Positions 44,790 to 57,439 of a stretch of 64,000 nucleotides of DNA are shown piece after piece. The notes under the pieces were generated by a model. The model was not told the DNA's origin. It saw only the letters and a program-made list of their open reading frames with translations, and did not search any database. The DNA lies in NCBI GenBank assembly GCA_902702965.1, contig CACRXP010000669.1:161208-225207 (forward strand), in the 5' to 3' direction. How positions within the stretch are numbered: the first letter of the stretch is position 1; each line of letters opens with the position of its first letter. The stretch is from Spirometra erinaceieuropaei. Lineage: Eukaryota; Platyhelminthes; Cestoda; Diphyllobothriidea; Diphyllobothriidae. The translations under genes and the position numbers were made by a program.

Positions 44790-45770
44790 CAGTAAATTTT
44801 CCACCTTATGAAATGTTACCCGAAATTCTGAAATGCGTTTTCGTGTGGAAAAGACAACATAAGTAGCGTTTAAAATTTGATTATCCTGCAGCATAATTCA
44901 TTAGTACTTCAAAGACCCAGGAATGTCTTCTTTAGACTAACATCCTTCCGGCTGCGTGCGAAAACCACGTTCTGCAAAACAGGGCTATTTAAATGGTATG
45001 AATTTTTCTCATTGATTTTCGATGGCCTTAAAAATTCAATAATATTTTATAGAAAAAATGCGTAAAAATATTCAATCTTTTGCCCGTTTGTTAGAAACGT
45101 GCGCCCTTGTTCAATTTTATGCTTAAAGAACGAGTATAATTAGATTTAAAAAAACCTCTAATCATGAGATTTTTACGCCGCATATTGGTCGTCCATAAAC
45201 ATCGTGTCCCTGCATTAATTAATGTTGCTTGCAAAGCTTACAAAATGGCTCAAAAGCACTGCTAAGCTTTCTGAACCCTATATGGTTCCCTCATATTACC
45301 GTAGAGAAATGAACGGTTTTCCTTTCGCGGAAAATATTTAGCCTGTAATTTGGAAACCCGGAATGCAAAGGTAACAGCGGGTAGGGTTCAAATGTTTTCG
45401 GGCACTAAAAAGATTTTAAACATCGAACCATATATTTTTTCAAGTGCAAACTTTAAATAAGACGTTTCTACCAAACGATTAAAAGAAACAATATTTCTTT
45501 GCATGTTTTCCTTGAAATATGATTTGATAATTAATAGCATCAAAAATCAATGAGAAAAATGCATCCTTCTTAGGAAGTCGTTTTTTGCAGACTGCAGTTT
45601 TTAAGTGAGGTCGGAAAGACGTTCATTTGAAAACCTTCAAACCGAGTTAACTGAATTAATATAAAGTTATGTTGCAGGATGATCCATTTTGCGCTAACTA
45701 AGTTACCTTTTTAAAATGAAAATGCTTTTCAGAATTTTGGTCAACGCTTTATGAGTAAGCACACCTATTG
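44790..45770. mobile_element. Tc1/mariner-type miniature inverted-repeat element (copy 3)
   Basis: TA then CAGTAAATTTTCCACCTTAT; ends ATGAGTAAGCACACCTATTG then TA. The interior reads like copies 1 and 2 (TTTTCTCATTGATTTTCGAT; CCGTAGAGAAATGAACGG; AATGCAAAGGTAACAGCGGG). No transposase. Confidence 0.85.
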
Positions 45771-46309
45771 TACTTAGATATCTTCCGCCACACTAAGATA
45801 TTTTTCATGTGTCGGCAAACGCATTGGCTGATGATAAATTAGTGGAGGTTACAGAAAACGTGTTCAGTGGAAACTGCCAAAGCTAATGGGCTCCAAGAAG
45901 ATATGTCCGAAACTAAAGCTAAGTAAACGGAAGTTACCTAGAAAGCTGTACGTTGTCGGAGGCAAAAACAGAAATAAGATGACTGATCTTTTTACAAGGA
46001 GATATCTTCTCGAATTACTTGAAAATGAGAAACTGGATTCCGTACATAAGCCTCCAAGTCAGCGATGTTACTGCGTTTTTTAATTTTACACCTTTTTTAA
46101 ACACCCTGGCAGTCTAAATAAGTAAGTTTATGTATGTGCTCAGGCTAACAGCAGCTTGATTTGGCCCGAAAGTGCGTATCACTTAGACATGTATTCAACT
46201 TTGAACCGCAGTTTTGATAACCTACATGACATCGGTTTTTGCGTGAAAATTTTATAGGGACAGGAGATTTAAGGGTCTGGCGTGGTCATAAAGCCGCACC
46301 TGAGGTGAA
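45771..46309. other. No gene recognised
   Basis: A 65-codon basic frame at 45886-46083 has no family resemblance. Confidence 0.4.
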
Positions 46310-46600
46310 GAAAGCCTATCCGTCTGTAATACGGGACCAGTGGTAATATGGGTTTTTGCAGGAGAGGCCGAGGAACTCACAAACGAAGCGATAAGTAATT
46401 GCATGCAAACGAACGGCCATTGGGAGGGCGCGGTTTGTATTTTGAGTGGTTGTTAAATAGCTGACCCTAGCGCAGAACCCTAACGCCTTAGCCCTGACTA
46501 TTAACCCTAACCACTTAACTCTAACATTAACCCTTAACCGCAACCCTTCGCCTTAACCCTGAAACATCCAGTGCAAACGCTATAAGCAGGAGACAGGACA
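46310..46600 (-). repeat. Telomere-like-repeat element, minus-strand copy
   Basis: 46466-46560 contains about ten degenerate CCCTAA-type units (ACCCTAACGCC, TTAACCCTAACC, TTAACCC). The flank 46320-46390 matches 32815-32870 in reverse, tying it to the family at 54090-54516. Confidence 0.6.
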
Positions 46601-46734
46601 AATGTCAAAGGGCTGAAAAATGTGGAAACGTTAATAAAGAAACAAGGCTGCCAACGCAACACCACTATACCAACGTAATCTTACCAACCCAAAATAATTA
46701 AGTACGTCAATTATATCTAAGCCATCAGGTGCGG

Positions 46735-47135
46735 CTACATGACCATATCTTACGGACTTGAGGGGCACCTTTCGCAGTCTTTCCTTTCTCACCCACCTGG
46801 GCTGGGTTACACGAAAGAGTCAAGAAGACCGGAGGCGAGACGAGACCCAAGTAGCTGGCACGTTAAGCACCCGCGCCTAGGCGTGCCCTCACACTCCCTG
46901 GTCTACATAAAACGACCAGGATTTAATGCAATAAAAATGAAACGAGGGTCAGCTACGGTCCTAACTGATTTGCAGAGCCGTGAAGGCGTCTATGCATGTC
47001 GCGCAATGCCTTGTCCTCGAAATAAAACACACCAGGATTTAGCAAAAAGTGACTTAGAACTTCTTACAATAGGTGTGGCATTCCAGCCTGCCTCACAATC
47101 CACCAGTTGGCCACGCCAGACAGACAAAAACTAGG
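46735..47135 (-). repeat. Family R copy 4
   Basis: Minus strand: GTGGCCAACTGGTGGATTG, AAATCCTGGTCGTTTTATG, GTAGACCAGGGAG, CGCCTCCGGTCTTCTTGACT, in the same order as 22120-22310 plus 22827-22910. It shows that the uninterrupted family lacks the 514-base insert. The 131-codon plus-strand frame (46739-47134) is antisense to it. Confidence 0.65.
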
Positions 47136-48426
47136 CTAACTGTGATGCTTGAGTTGGGTCATCACTTAACAGCCTTCCATGCCGAGTAGGTTCAGGCGTA
47201 TCATATTGTTAATAGTAGGAAAAACGTTCTAAAAATTGACCTCGCCTTCCCTTCCCTTTCCCTGTAGGCATTGGTTGGCAATCAGCCGGTGCTGAGCTTA
47301 TGAGATCTCTTTGATAAAGCTAAGAACGGTTCAACTGCTCGTATCACCCACGCAGCTCAGCCCACCCACACAGCACATCACGATTGCGCAAAATAAGAAG
47401 TGGAATACTGACGGCTCATATGGGCACAACACAGCTGTCAAAAGACAGAAAAAAGGCAGGAATTACCGTATATCCTAGTTTTTTGACAAATTTAAGGTGG
47501 GACCTTAACAGACGGAACTAAGTTTTGAACACCAATGCTTGTGATCCCTGTTTAACAGTTCTTTTGACCCAGAACGCTTGCGCGAACTGGTGGAAATCCC
47601 TACGGCTACACGTGCGCATGATCAATGACACAGTAACCTCCTTATTTTCCTTAAACCACTAAGTTAAAAGAATTTGAAGCAGCGAAGTTACACTGACGAC
47701 TGCGCTATTTAATTTATTCAAAATAATTGCTTTCCTCAACTGTCAGGAGAGCCGCTGGCTAAAATGGAACAACTGAATGAAAGTATATGTCACCTTTGTA
47801 ATGCTAGTCTAACAGCTCCCGCGGGAGGCGGCAGGGACAGACAAATTCTCAGTTCAGAGCGCAACATGGCTGATTCTGCCTGCAGTCAAAACGTCAGCCG
47901 AGTGCAAGTGGATACAGTCGCATAAATAATTGGGAATAATTATAAAAAAGACCAAAGCAAATGAAATGACTATTTATGCTTACTGTACCACTGTTGAGCG
48001 CGCGCTCTCCCATGAACTGAGTCTGGACAGGGTTGGCTCTCTGCGCCTACTAGTCAGCAGTAGATTTTCCAGTCGTGCTTGCTTTTATCACAATGCGTTC
48101 TATGTTGCTATGCTCAGTTCATCCAGTAAATTGTATGCATTTTTTACGTGGAAACCTTTTTTGCGCGAAAATTACGCGTGTCGACAATGTAAGGTGAGCC
48201 TATTTGAGAATGCAAAGTTGTAGCTGCTTAATTCTCAACACGTCAATGTATATCCATATCAAATATATAAAACGTTCCAAAACTGATAGCATTGTTTAAA
48301 GGATCTTCAATATTAATACGAAACCTGGCCTTTGTCAGCATAAAAATAAATTTCGGAAGGGGAGCATACTTTAAAGTAAGAATTTTAAATCGAATCACTC
48401 GGAATTTTGTAGCCCTACCATAGATA
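47136..48426. other. No gene recognised
   Basis: A 97-codon frame at 47930-48223 has no recognised domain. Otherwise empty. Confidence 0.4.
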
Positions 48427-49361
48427 CAGTGGGTGGGCTTACTCATGAAAAGTCAATCAAGATTCCGAAATGTGTTTTCGCTTCGAAAAGATTAATTAAT
48501 AAGGGTTGTAAAGCTGATCCGTCTAAAGTAAAATTCTATAATAATTGAGTTACCTCAGGATTCTGGCTTTTGAACGAACTTCCTTTCGGCTGCGAGGATG
48601 ACTACTTAAGTAGCGTGCATTTTTCCCGTTGATTTTTGTTGCCCTTAAAAGTTTAATTACACTTCATGGAAAATATAATTAAAAATAATAAATATCATTT
48701 TTTCACCAGAAGAAAGGACATAGTTCGGTTTTGAAAGACTTTTCTAATTCCCGAATAATTTTGAACCAGCTCTGCCGTCACGCTTAAACGGGGGGTTTTT
48801 GAACTAAAAGCCGTGTATTTTCCGCGTACAGGAAACCACACAGCTCTCTAAGCCCTTAAGAGTGGACCATATGAGGTTCATAAAAGTTTAGCGTTGGATT
48901 ACATCCATATTGTTAACTTTACATAAAACATTTGCAAATTCAGAGACATGACGACTTATGAACGTCAATTTAAGGTATTTAAAAATCCCACAATTAGAAA
49001 CTTTTAAAAAACAAATTATACCCTTCCTTTGAGTGTGAAATCAAACTAAGATGTACTCATCTACCGAAGGAGTGGTAGAATGAATATTTTTTGCATTTTT
49101 TGTAAAATACAATTTGACTTTTAGGGGCATCAAGAATCGAATAGAAAATTCATGTTATTTAAGCAGTCATTATTTACATAGAAGGGGTTTGCATGCAGCT
49201 GGAAGGAAGTTCGTTTAAAAACTGGCATTTTAAGGTAACTGAATTATATTGAAATTATACTGCAAGCTGATAAGTTTTACGACCCTTCTTAATCAGTCAT
49301 TTCGAAGCAAAAATGCATTTCGAAATTTCCGTTGACATATCATGGGTTAACCCACCTATTG
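48427..49361. mobile_element. Tc1/mariner-type miniature inverted-repeat element (copy 4)
   Basis: GATA then CAGTGGGTGGGCTTACTCAT; ends ATGGGTTAACCCACCTATTG then TA. Long inverted arms as in the other copies. The tips keep the CAGT start typical of Tc1/mariner elements. Confidence 0.85.
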
Positions 49362-52300
49362 TAGATAGAAAGAAGGAAAAGCTCAAAGGAGTCGAAAACG
49401 GTGGCAGATTGGCAAACTTCAAATTACTGTATTTAAAAGGCCCATCTATGCATATCACCATATTAATAGAACGGCACAAATAAAATAAGCTGTGAAAGTA
49501 CTATTTTAGTAAAGCTTACATTTATATATCTCTTGAGAGGTAGTGTAATTTCAGTTGTGGGTTCTTGTATAGAGTCTGCGTTTTGCATACAGATTCTTAG
49601 ACGGTTCGCCACGAATTTGTGAGATTTTTTGCACTCTTGAGTGAGTGATGTGCTGCTTAAAAAGATGGACAGTATTTGGCCTGATTTTTTCGATAGGAAC
49701 GTCCTAGAAACGAAATTTTTACGAGCACACACCTTGCCACGCGGGGCAGCGATTAGTAAAATGAAATGAATCTGAAAGGTGTAATCATAAATATTCCGTT
49801 TTCTGTTTATGAGCAAAACTTTTCCTTCGTAAGATCAAATTGCACATTCTGTTTGTTTTAACTTGTGATATGTTTCAGATTGACCTTGAAATATCGCCAC
49901 TTGTTTCGGATTTTTAGTGTTTTTAATCGGTTACCTTGAAAATAGATTCTAGTTTACATGTCCAAAAACCTTAAATAAGTTTTGTCTTGACACCATTTGG
50001 TCAAATATGAAGCGATTGGATGTTTTGTCATGTAGACGGTCGTGTATGTAACATATAAGGGCTCGCTTAACGGGAAACCTTATCGTCGAATAAAATGAAA
50101 TCCCATACCAAACGTCGACCACAAATATGGTTTTAGTCAATTAGGAAACCTTTTTTAATAAGCAGCCTTTTTTAACAGTGCTTCAATGCTGCATTCCGTT
50201 GACGGATTCCTGCGTACGTCACACCTTTCCGAAGTGAAGCAGAGAAGAAATTTGATGTTTTTGGCTGTTTTTTTTACGATGCTAAAAATACTGATAGTTT
50301 CTGCCACAAAGTAATGAACGTAACTATTTAGTTATTTGGCGTCCGGTTTTGCAATTCTTGCACAGTTTTAGGCTCCGTGCAAATACTATAAACAGCGTCA
50401 GAGTTGCTAAATAGATGCTAATATTTTGCTGAAGATGTAAATAGCTTGTTTGTTCAATTTCCAAATTACATATTTTCATAAGCTATAATGTTCAAGAACC
50501 AATGTTCCATATTTTTGAAGCTGAATATATCCAGTCAAGGGTAATCATCTCCGTGTTAATCCATTGATTTTTTCCAAACGGCGAAAAATGTCGGCCCTTT
50601 TAAGCGAATGATTGTCTGTGGGCATTACCGCTTCAGTCTTGGGCGCCAAATCGCACAGGTAAGGCAATGTGACTTCAAGTTCTCTAGACATAAGTTGTAT
50701 ATTAACGAGCTGTTTCTTACAAATAGCATCGGACAAAAAAATCAATTTTTGCCGCCAGAAGGCCCTGTTTAGTAGACCTCTTAAGGGCATATTGCTCTCC
50801 TCTCAATGAAAACGCTGTCAGTTGCGTAACCGACGTCTTGGACAGCCACCAGCATAGCGAATTGCATGAATATATCACAATGTTCATTGTCGTTTAAATT
50901 TACGAGCATTTTGCCTGATAAAATTATGTGCACATGTTTAAGGCCCAAAAAAGAACAAGCGACCAAAATGCAAAACGTTTAAAACGGCCGAAAATCATCA
51001 CATAAGGCTCTCTCCTCAGGTTTTATGAGACAGGTCACGTACTGTATCTTTTTAATATAAAGACTAGAATATCTGCTAGGATCGCGACTTATACTCTCCC
51101 ACAACTGACTCAGTAAATTGACGAAATAAAGGCTATTATTATCCAAAACAGGAAATTGCACTACAGAACTTCTGTTAACGAAAAATTTATACGCTCTATA
51201 GGAGTAAGCATTTTCTCAAATAGACAAATCTTATTTGGTATCTGGATTCTTTTAATTAACCGTGTCATCCGGAAGACAATAAAAACTGCTTCTGAGTTTG
51301 CAGGCCAGCTGCCGATTTAGTTTTTTTATATTCTTTGTCTCTTACCATACATAATAAGAAGCCTATAGCGAATGAGCTGTGTTTGCGGCAGCAGCAAAAT
51401 CAGCAGTCTCAAAGTTCGGGCTCTGGCCTTCCAATTAACCATCACTTTCGGCGTGACGCATTAAAGGGGGTATACAGTTAGCTTCTTAGCATGGGTTTGC
51501 AAAACTAGTTCATGTTAATGATGCCATATATTCACCTAGCGACTTATAATTTTTGACGACGCAGACGATATGCACATTTGTAAATTCAGAATACCTGTCC
51601 TCAGCCGCAACAGTAGAATGAACAATTAACCCCTCAGATTTTCTACGCGAGGCAAAATTATAAAGGAAATGATATACGTACACTTCCCCCCACAGAGTAT
51701 CAATAAATTAATAAAATCCATTTACAGAAGATCAGGCCTGTCGTAAAAATGGCATTTTGTTATTTCATTTAAACAAACATTAATCGATAATGGAATTAAC
51801 AGATCGGGGCTCTGTGGGCATCCAATGAATGCCTGCACGTCTACATCATTCGTTCTGTCTAATAATACATCATTCTTCAGGCAAAAACAATTTCATTTTT
51901 CCTCCATTTCAGTTTTGTTAATTTCTCGGGAGCTGTTTAAATAAAAAAATTCATGTTCAAAAGGCCGAGTACTCTGGATTAGATTAATTTTAAGAGTGAT
52001 GTTTACTTGACCTCCGTCAAGGACACACTCGAGTTCACCCAGCGAATCTTTTTTATGGTTAGTTAACTTCTCCAGAATTTCTTCTACAATTATTTGGTCT
52101 TTCGCTCCGTCTTCTTTTTTCCTGTAATTCCTTTCTTGTTAATCTGTTTCTAAAGGTTTTAGCTTAAGCTGCCGATGACAAGATTTCTATATTTGGGTTT
52201 CAAAGCATAGGTACTGAGTCAGTTAATTAGGTCACGAAAGCATCCCGCCACTTGGGGGTTCTGTTAGTGTCGCGGCTACTAAATCACCAGCGAAAGTGGC

Positions 52301-53586
52301 CGATAGAGGAGTAGGACACGATCCTGCACAACAAATCATTTATTAATGTGGCAGACTATTTTTCGTACGCACACAGAAAAAAGGGATTGCGTGCGCCGGA
52401 AAACACAAAATATATACAGCAAAACAATTCGGAGCGTAGTTTGCGACTTTTATTAGTATTTTATCAATTATGCCACGGCTCAGAGTTAACTTTGGCCGGC
52501 AGCTTTGCATATGGTCTTATCGGCCTCTTGCTCTGTATACTGAAATTCCGGTTAGAACTTTGAAGTACAAACTTAATAATAACTGAATCTGGATAGCAAA
52601 CGGCTCGCTTATTCTTGAATGTGTGAAAGTCACTATGCAGGTAACGCTCGTGTTTTCGAATGTCAAAAGCACTATATTCTGTGAAGGGCCGGAATAAAAT
52701 ACCATATGATGAAAGTCAACAGTTCACATTTACGTTTATATTATTATACAGACGAGGAAATAACCTCTTCTTGCCCACACTAGACCCCTACCCTAGCACA
52801 AAATAAGCACAAATATTTTATGCTGGTTTAACTCTGGCAATCACAGTTTACTTCGAAATTTCGACTTTGAAATCGGAGCCAGACACACTACTGTTAAGCA
52901 AATGCTGAGAAATTTTAATCGAAGGTAGTCACTTTTGAAGCAAATACTGACTCGTTTGGGAAGTTTTTATGTGACATTAGTGTAGACGAATTTTCTGATT
53001 AATGGATTAGATGTGTGTATACGTGAATTTTTAGAGGCCATCCATTCTGATAACGCATGCATCAATCGACACGTAGAATTGGATACGGTGTACAACAGCC
53101 TCAAAGAAAAGTGGAGAAGGCATTAGCCAATCAGAACAATACACCAGCAGAAATGACAAGGCAAAATCGACTTTTTTGGCATGTTTAAATGTTGACTGTT
53201 TTGCACACTTACTTCACGTCTAAAGACGACTTGGGGAGCCAAGATCGAAAATTTACAGTAAAACTTGTTAATCTTTCCCAAAGAGCTTATTTCTTTCGAA
53301 TTATGATTCTTGGGATGCCTGCTTTCAAATTCAAACTTTAATTAATATAATTGTTGAAAGGACAGATGCGCAGCGTCCGAAGGATTAAAAAGGTGCAGGA
53401 AATTGAGTGTAAAATTTAGATAGGGCGGGACCAGACGTCCTTATACAGGATAAAATAGTATTGGAGCCAAAGCTGATTAAACGTTTTTCGACTTAGTGAA
53501 ATGCTGTCCACTAATATGCAGTACGATCTCTCAGGGCCTAAAATGCTGATGCTTTCAAGCAAATGATAACGGGGAATATATATTGA
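49362..53586. other. No gene recognised
   Basis: Long AT-rich stretch. Frames of 117 codons (49463-49816, minus) and less, none with a signature. No SINE head, PLE tail or element tip identified. Confidence 0.45.
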
Positions 53587-54540
53587 ATGGCCGGTCTCAT
53601 AAAATGTTGACCCAAATTTTAAAATTCGTTTTCAAATAGAAAAGATTGCAAACGTGGAATTAAAATATTGACTATCATGCAGCATATTCCAATAGCATTT
53701 CAGACTCGCTAATGTTTAAATGCACCTCTTTTCGATTTTCCATGGCATCTGCAGTCAGAAAAATGACTCCTTAAGTGGCATGTATTTTCTACACTGATTT
53801 TCAGTGGTCTTATAAATTTACATATACTTTACAATGAACACGAATAAAATATGCCGTACTTTTCTTGTCTGGTAGAAAATGACATTGCCTTTCAATTTTA
53901 TGCTCGGACAAAGGATATATTTGTGTTTTTAAAAAGTTTTTAGGTGCAGTTCTCATTCATAACGCATCGTACCTGTTTTTCTATCAACGCTTCTCATAAA
54001 ATGTACAAAATAGTTTGCATTTATTGCAAAATATTAAGGAATTCTTCATGACATCTTCTTAAAGACATAGGAGAATATGAGATATTCCCGGCTAGATTGC
54101 AGTTGGTAGCCAGCCCCCGTATTAAAGGTGACTGAGGGGTTCGTTTACTGGGGCTATTTTGGGGGGTCCATAAATACAGCTAGCCCATTTGGCTCCCGTT
54201 TCCCGTTTGAGGTTAGGATTAGGGTGCCGGTTAATGGTTTTCGATTTCCGGGTCAGGGTTATGCATTTGGGCTTAGGTTTTCGAACTACGGTTAGGGTTT
54301 GGGCGTATTCTTAGGTTTCAGTATTACGTTTAGGTTTCTCACTTACGCCTATATCTAAGGACTACGGTTCCGTTTACGATTTCTGTTATGGTAAGGGTTG
54401 CCGTTTGAGTTGACGGTTAATGTTTAAGGTTGAGGTTAGGGTTAGGTTTAAGGTTAGGATTAGGGTTATGGTCGCCATTCGCTTCCTCATTCCCCGCTAC
54501 CAACTGCGATCTAACCATTTTCCCTAGGGGGAAAGCATGC
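53587..54540. mobile_element. Miniature inverted-repeat element, subfamily 2, interrupted by a nested element
   Basis: Left tip GGCCGGTCTCATAAAATGTT, then AAAATGACTCCTTAAGTGGC and CTTGTCTGGTAGAAAATGAC, as in left arms elsewhere. The middle (GACATCTTCTTAAAGACAT, GAGAATATGAGATATTCC) stops at 54089 and resumes at 54517 (TTTTCCC...AAAGCATGCATCTTGTAG), matching continuous sequence at 29665-29735. The right arm is not recognised. Confidence 0.6.
54090..54516 (+). mobile_element. Nested element with 21-base inverted ends and telomere-like repeats
   Basis: Ends GGCTAGATTGCAGTTGGTAG and the reverse complement GGTTAGATCGCAGTTGGTAG (19 of 21 match). About 54210-54470 is a degenerate array of GGTTAGGGTTA-type units on the plus strand. 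The head (CCCGTATTAAAGGTGACTGA) recurs at 32865 and, partly, in reverse at 46350. It interrupts a miniature element, so it arrived later. No protein. Confidence 0.65.
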
Positions 54541-55261
54541 ATCTTGTAGAGTCAAATGCTTAAACGCTAGTGCAACGTCTGATTAGGCTTAACATTATTA
54601 GTAAACGGAGAAACTTTTTGAAACATAATCGTACACTTTATTTGGGCATAAAATGTAATAACAATGTAATTTTTCACAAAACGAGTGAAAAACATATATA
54701 TATGTGTAAATTTACAAGAATAGCAAAAATACAATTTGAAAAATGCGCGCCAATCAATTGATCATTTTTCAGAGTGCGGTTTCTGCGTGTCTTCAGATGG
54801 AACTGCAGATTTTGGAGAATTCGGGCGTGTCGCCGCGCTTTTCCGTTTCATCGTTGTTTTCCTTAGGAGAACCTTGTTATACCACCCAGTAGTATAACGC
54901 CAGTTCTGCGTGGAATAGATTACAGACAAGATGGCGGAGAACATCTTTACTGCGACAGTCAATATGTGTACATCTACTCTCGATCGTCTTGCGCAGAGCT
55001 TCGTACTTAAGGGCTATGTCCTTGTCTGGTTTGCGGCTTGTCCAACCCTGAGCACACGCGTGGGCAGACTGTCGCGTGAAGGTCGTGCCTAACTCGTCGG
55101 CTCACACGAGCGTTTGGTAGGCCAGACTGATCAACGGGTTTGAGGTTCTTTTTCAGACTTGGCAGCCGGACAATGGGAATGGTGCGTCAGATTCCAGGCC
55201 GTCCTAACATGCAGTCCCCGATTTAAAAAAATGATAAAAGTGCAAGTTTTGAAACGTACGA
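54541..55261. other. No gene recognised
   Basis: 54694-54704 is a short TA run. The GC-richer part 54960-55200 has no frame or repeat that I can place. Confidence 0.4.
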
Positions 55262-55274
55262 AAGTAACTAAAGT
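55262..55274 (+). repeat. Target site duplication, left
   Basis: AAGTAACTAAAGT; matches 55929-55941 in 12 of 13 positions. Confidence 0.7.
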
Positions 55275-55928
55275 CGAAGAGGCGTTCACCGGGAGGGGTT
55301 AAGTGGGTGTTCGACGGTTCGTCTACCCATTTTCAGAGACTGGAAAGTCCCACGCACAACTCCCCTTATATGAAGCAATTCGCTCAATGCGTGACACGCC
55401 AATGCCGCCTGTGTGGCTGCATCCAAACCGCATGTCATCTTCACCTGAATCGCCCCCGTCGATCACGGAGATAACTGGCGACCCCGATTGCCCCACGCCG
55501 TGACCGTCCCCCCTTAAGAAGGTTCGTAAAGTCAGTTGGGGGGGGGGAAGGAAAATTGATGTGGCGGTTGACAGAGCAGCCAGTAAACATCCAGGCTTCT
55601 TGAACTTGCCTTGCTGTATGATCACCGTCCCAGCCCACAATCTCAACGGCATCAAAACTGAAGATGTGTCCCATTTGTGTGGCATGGGTTATTACTTCCG
55701 ACTTTAGGTCCAACCTTCGTACGGCCACGTTATGCTCGGGCATTTGCGTTTGCAGCCGTCGGTCGGATTCCCCATAGTTGTTGCACCTTCCGCAACTGCA
55801 CTGAAGCCTCTGAAGTTAGGTAGACGAATCAGCTACTCGTAACGTCGGACCTTCAAAAAACCACCTCTCGGTGAACGCCTCTTCTTCCTTTGATATGCCA
55901 CCTGGGAATCGCATTTTCACTACTACTG
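55275..55928 (-). mobile_element. Penelope-like element, GIY-YIG end with outward-facing tails on both sides
   Basis: Minus strand 55780-55450: NYGESDRRLQTQMPEHNVAV, then KSEVITHATQMGHIFSFDAV and HINFPPPQLTLRTFLRG (after a frameshift), the second half of a GIY-YIG domain and the usual C-terminus. NYGES stands for YVGET-type residues. Tail sequence (GGTGAACGCCTCTTC) lies at 55282-55296 on the minus strand and again at 55870-55884 on the plus strand, so identical tails face outward. The tails hold degraded hammerhead-like cores (CTGAAAA; CTGAAGT with GTAACGTC). A 13-base near-perfect duplication flanks it. Confidence 0.8.
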
Positions 55929-55941
55929 AAGTAACGAAAGT
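55929..55941 (+). repeat. Target site duplication, right
   Basis: AAGTAACGAAAGT, 12 of 13 identical to 55262-55274. Confidence 0.7.
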
Positions 55942-56069
55942 GTTGCAGCTCCTTTTGGAAAACGGAGGTCATCGAGGGAGCTTCTGTTCAATTTAAATCT
56001 TCATGTCGTTTTGATTTTTAAACTATACAACTCGGTAAAATGACAAGTTTAGATGTATCTTGATAAACT

Positions 56070-57400
56070 ATACCAGGCAAACATTTATTTGTTCAGGGTT
56101 TTCCGGCACGTATTAAGTGGCAAACTGGGAAGACCTCGCCCGGGACCGACCTACGTGGAGAAGAACAGTGATGACAGGCGCAGCAATCTTCGAAACCAAT
56201 TGCATCACCTCCGCCAAGGCCAAACGCGAGACATGCAAATCGCGACTGCTGTCGTAGCCTAACAACGCCAACGGCCAAACCCCTCCTACGTGTCAACAAT
56301 GTCAACGGACATTCTGGGCGACAAATGGATTTAGTGGACATCTCTTGACCAACTGCAGCACCCGCAATGAACTGACCGTCGTTTCTCGTCCACCTCTTTC
56401 TCACCACCAACGCTGTCAACTAATGTTGACCGCCCTCCCGAACCAGTACTACATGTAACTCCGGTAACTCCTTAACGTCGGCAGCTGTGGCGTCTGCCAT
56501 TGCAGTCCAAACTACACACGATCTTGACACACCAACAAACATCAACACCACCACCGTCAACACTACTGTCGAGGATCTAGTCTATACCTGTCACATTGCG
56601 ATCGCACCTTCATCTCACATATCGGCCTGCTCGGCCACTTGCGAATCCATCGAAGCGAGACTGGTGAACCAGTGCCTGGAGCAGCAGTCTAAACTCACCG
56701 CATTCGCCTCTACTGTCCACAATGCCCTCGCATATCCATTCGCCGCATGGGCCTATTCGGCCACATGCGTATCCACGAGGGCGGAGCTAACCGCAACTCC
56801 GACATACCTGGCACACTCAGTATACCACCATGTCTAGTGCCGCCCACACCCCCGCCCAGCGCGCCCACCATCACTATTACCGAAGCTAATACAGACACTG
56901 CCGACTTCTCGTGTCCACGCGGTCCCCTTCTATTCACCTCACGCATTGTTCTGGTCAGCCACTTTCGAATCCCATCGCACAGAGACTGACGAAACAGTGC
57001 CTGGAACACCGATCTATACTCGTCGCAACCGCCTCCACTGTCCGAATTGCACTCTCACATTTATTCCCCGGATGGGTAAATTAGGCTCCATGCGCTTCCA
57101 CAAAACTTGCGGTAGACAACCGCCGGCGTACTACGCCATCACACCCTCTCCAACACCAGCCCACTGCACACCGCAAGCACCGAACTGCCACCGCACATTC
57201 TTTGTGCGACTCCCCTGCTGCGTGTGTGATCAGAGTCTGAGACGAAGACGGTGCGTCGAGCGCCGTGGCTCAAATGGCAGCCGACTGACGTCCAAATCAT
57301 TCCACGCTGTCTGCCTAGTTGTGTGTGTGTGTTGTGTAGAGTGGCGGACTGGTAGGCTGAAAGTTGGCTATCACGGCCCCTTCTCAAGCGATCTGTGACA
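56070..57400 (+). pseudogene. Retrotransposon C-terminus with C2H2-type zinc fingers, decayed
   Basis: Broken frames encode in order: DRPTWRRTVMTGAAIFETN (about 56150-56205); a finger CQQCQRTFWATNGFSGHLL ending NC (56292-56355); TFISHIGLLGHLRIHRSETG (56604-56663); CPQCPRISIRRMGLFGHMRI with H (56718-56780); FSCPRGPLLFTSRIVLVSHF (56905-56965); and CPNCTLTFIPRMGKLGSMRF with H (57040-57100). The spacing CxxC-x12-HxxxH is kept in several. This finger string with TGEPVPG linkers is one I know from the C-terminal end of flatworm non-LTR retrotransposons. Stops and shifts (for example after GAAV and SHRD) show it is dead. The upstream reverse transcriptase is absent, so the copy is 5'-truncated. Confidence 0.75.
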
Positions 57401-57439
57401 CTCATGCATGTAAAGCCAGCGTGTGTGCTTCATGAGCAG

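Noticed and set aside
46739..47134. 131-codon plus-strand protein
   Set aside because: Antisense to a copy of the dispersed non-coding family R.
56487..57009. Frames of 116, 99 and 80 codons as separate proteins
   Set aside because: They are out-of-frame or antisense readings of the decayed finger-coding retrotransposon end; the finger signatures lie in frames broken by stops.
56070..57400. A host C2H2 zinc-finger transcription factor gene
   Set aside because: Stops, shifts and the adjoining dispersed 3' repeat fit a dead retrotransposon terminus better than a single-copy gene.
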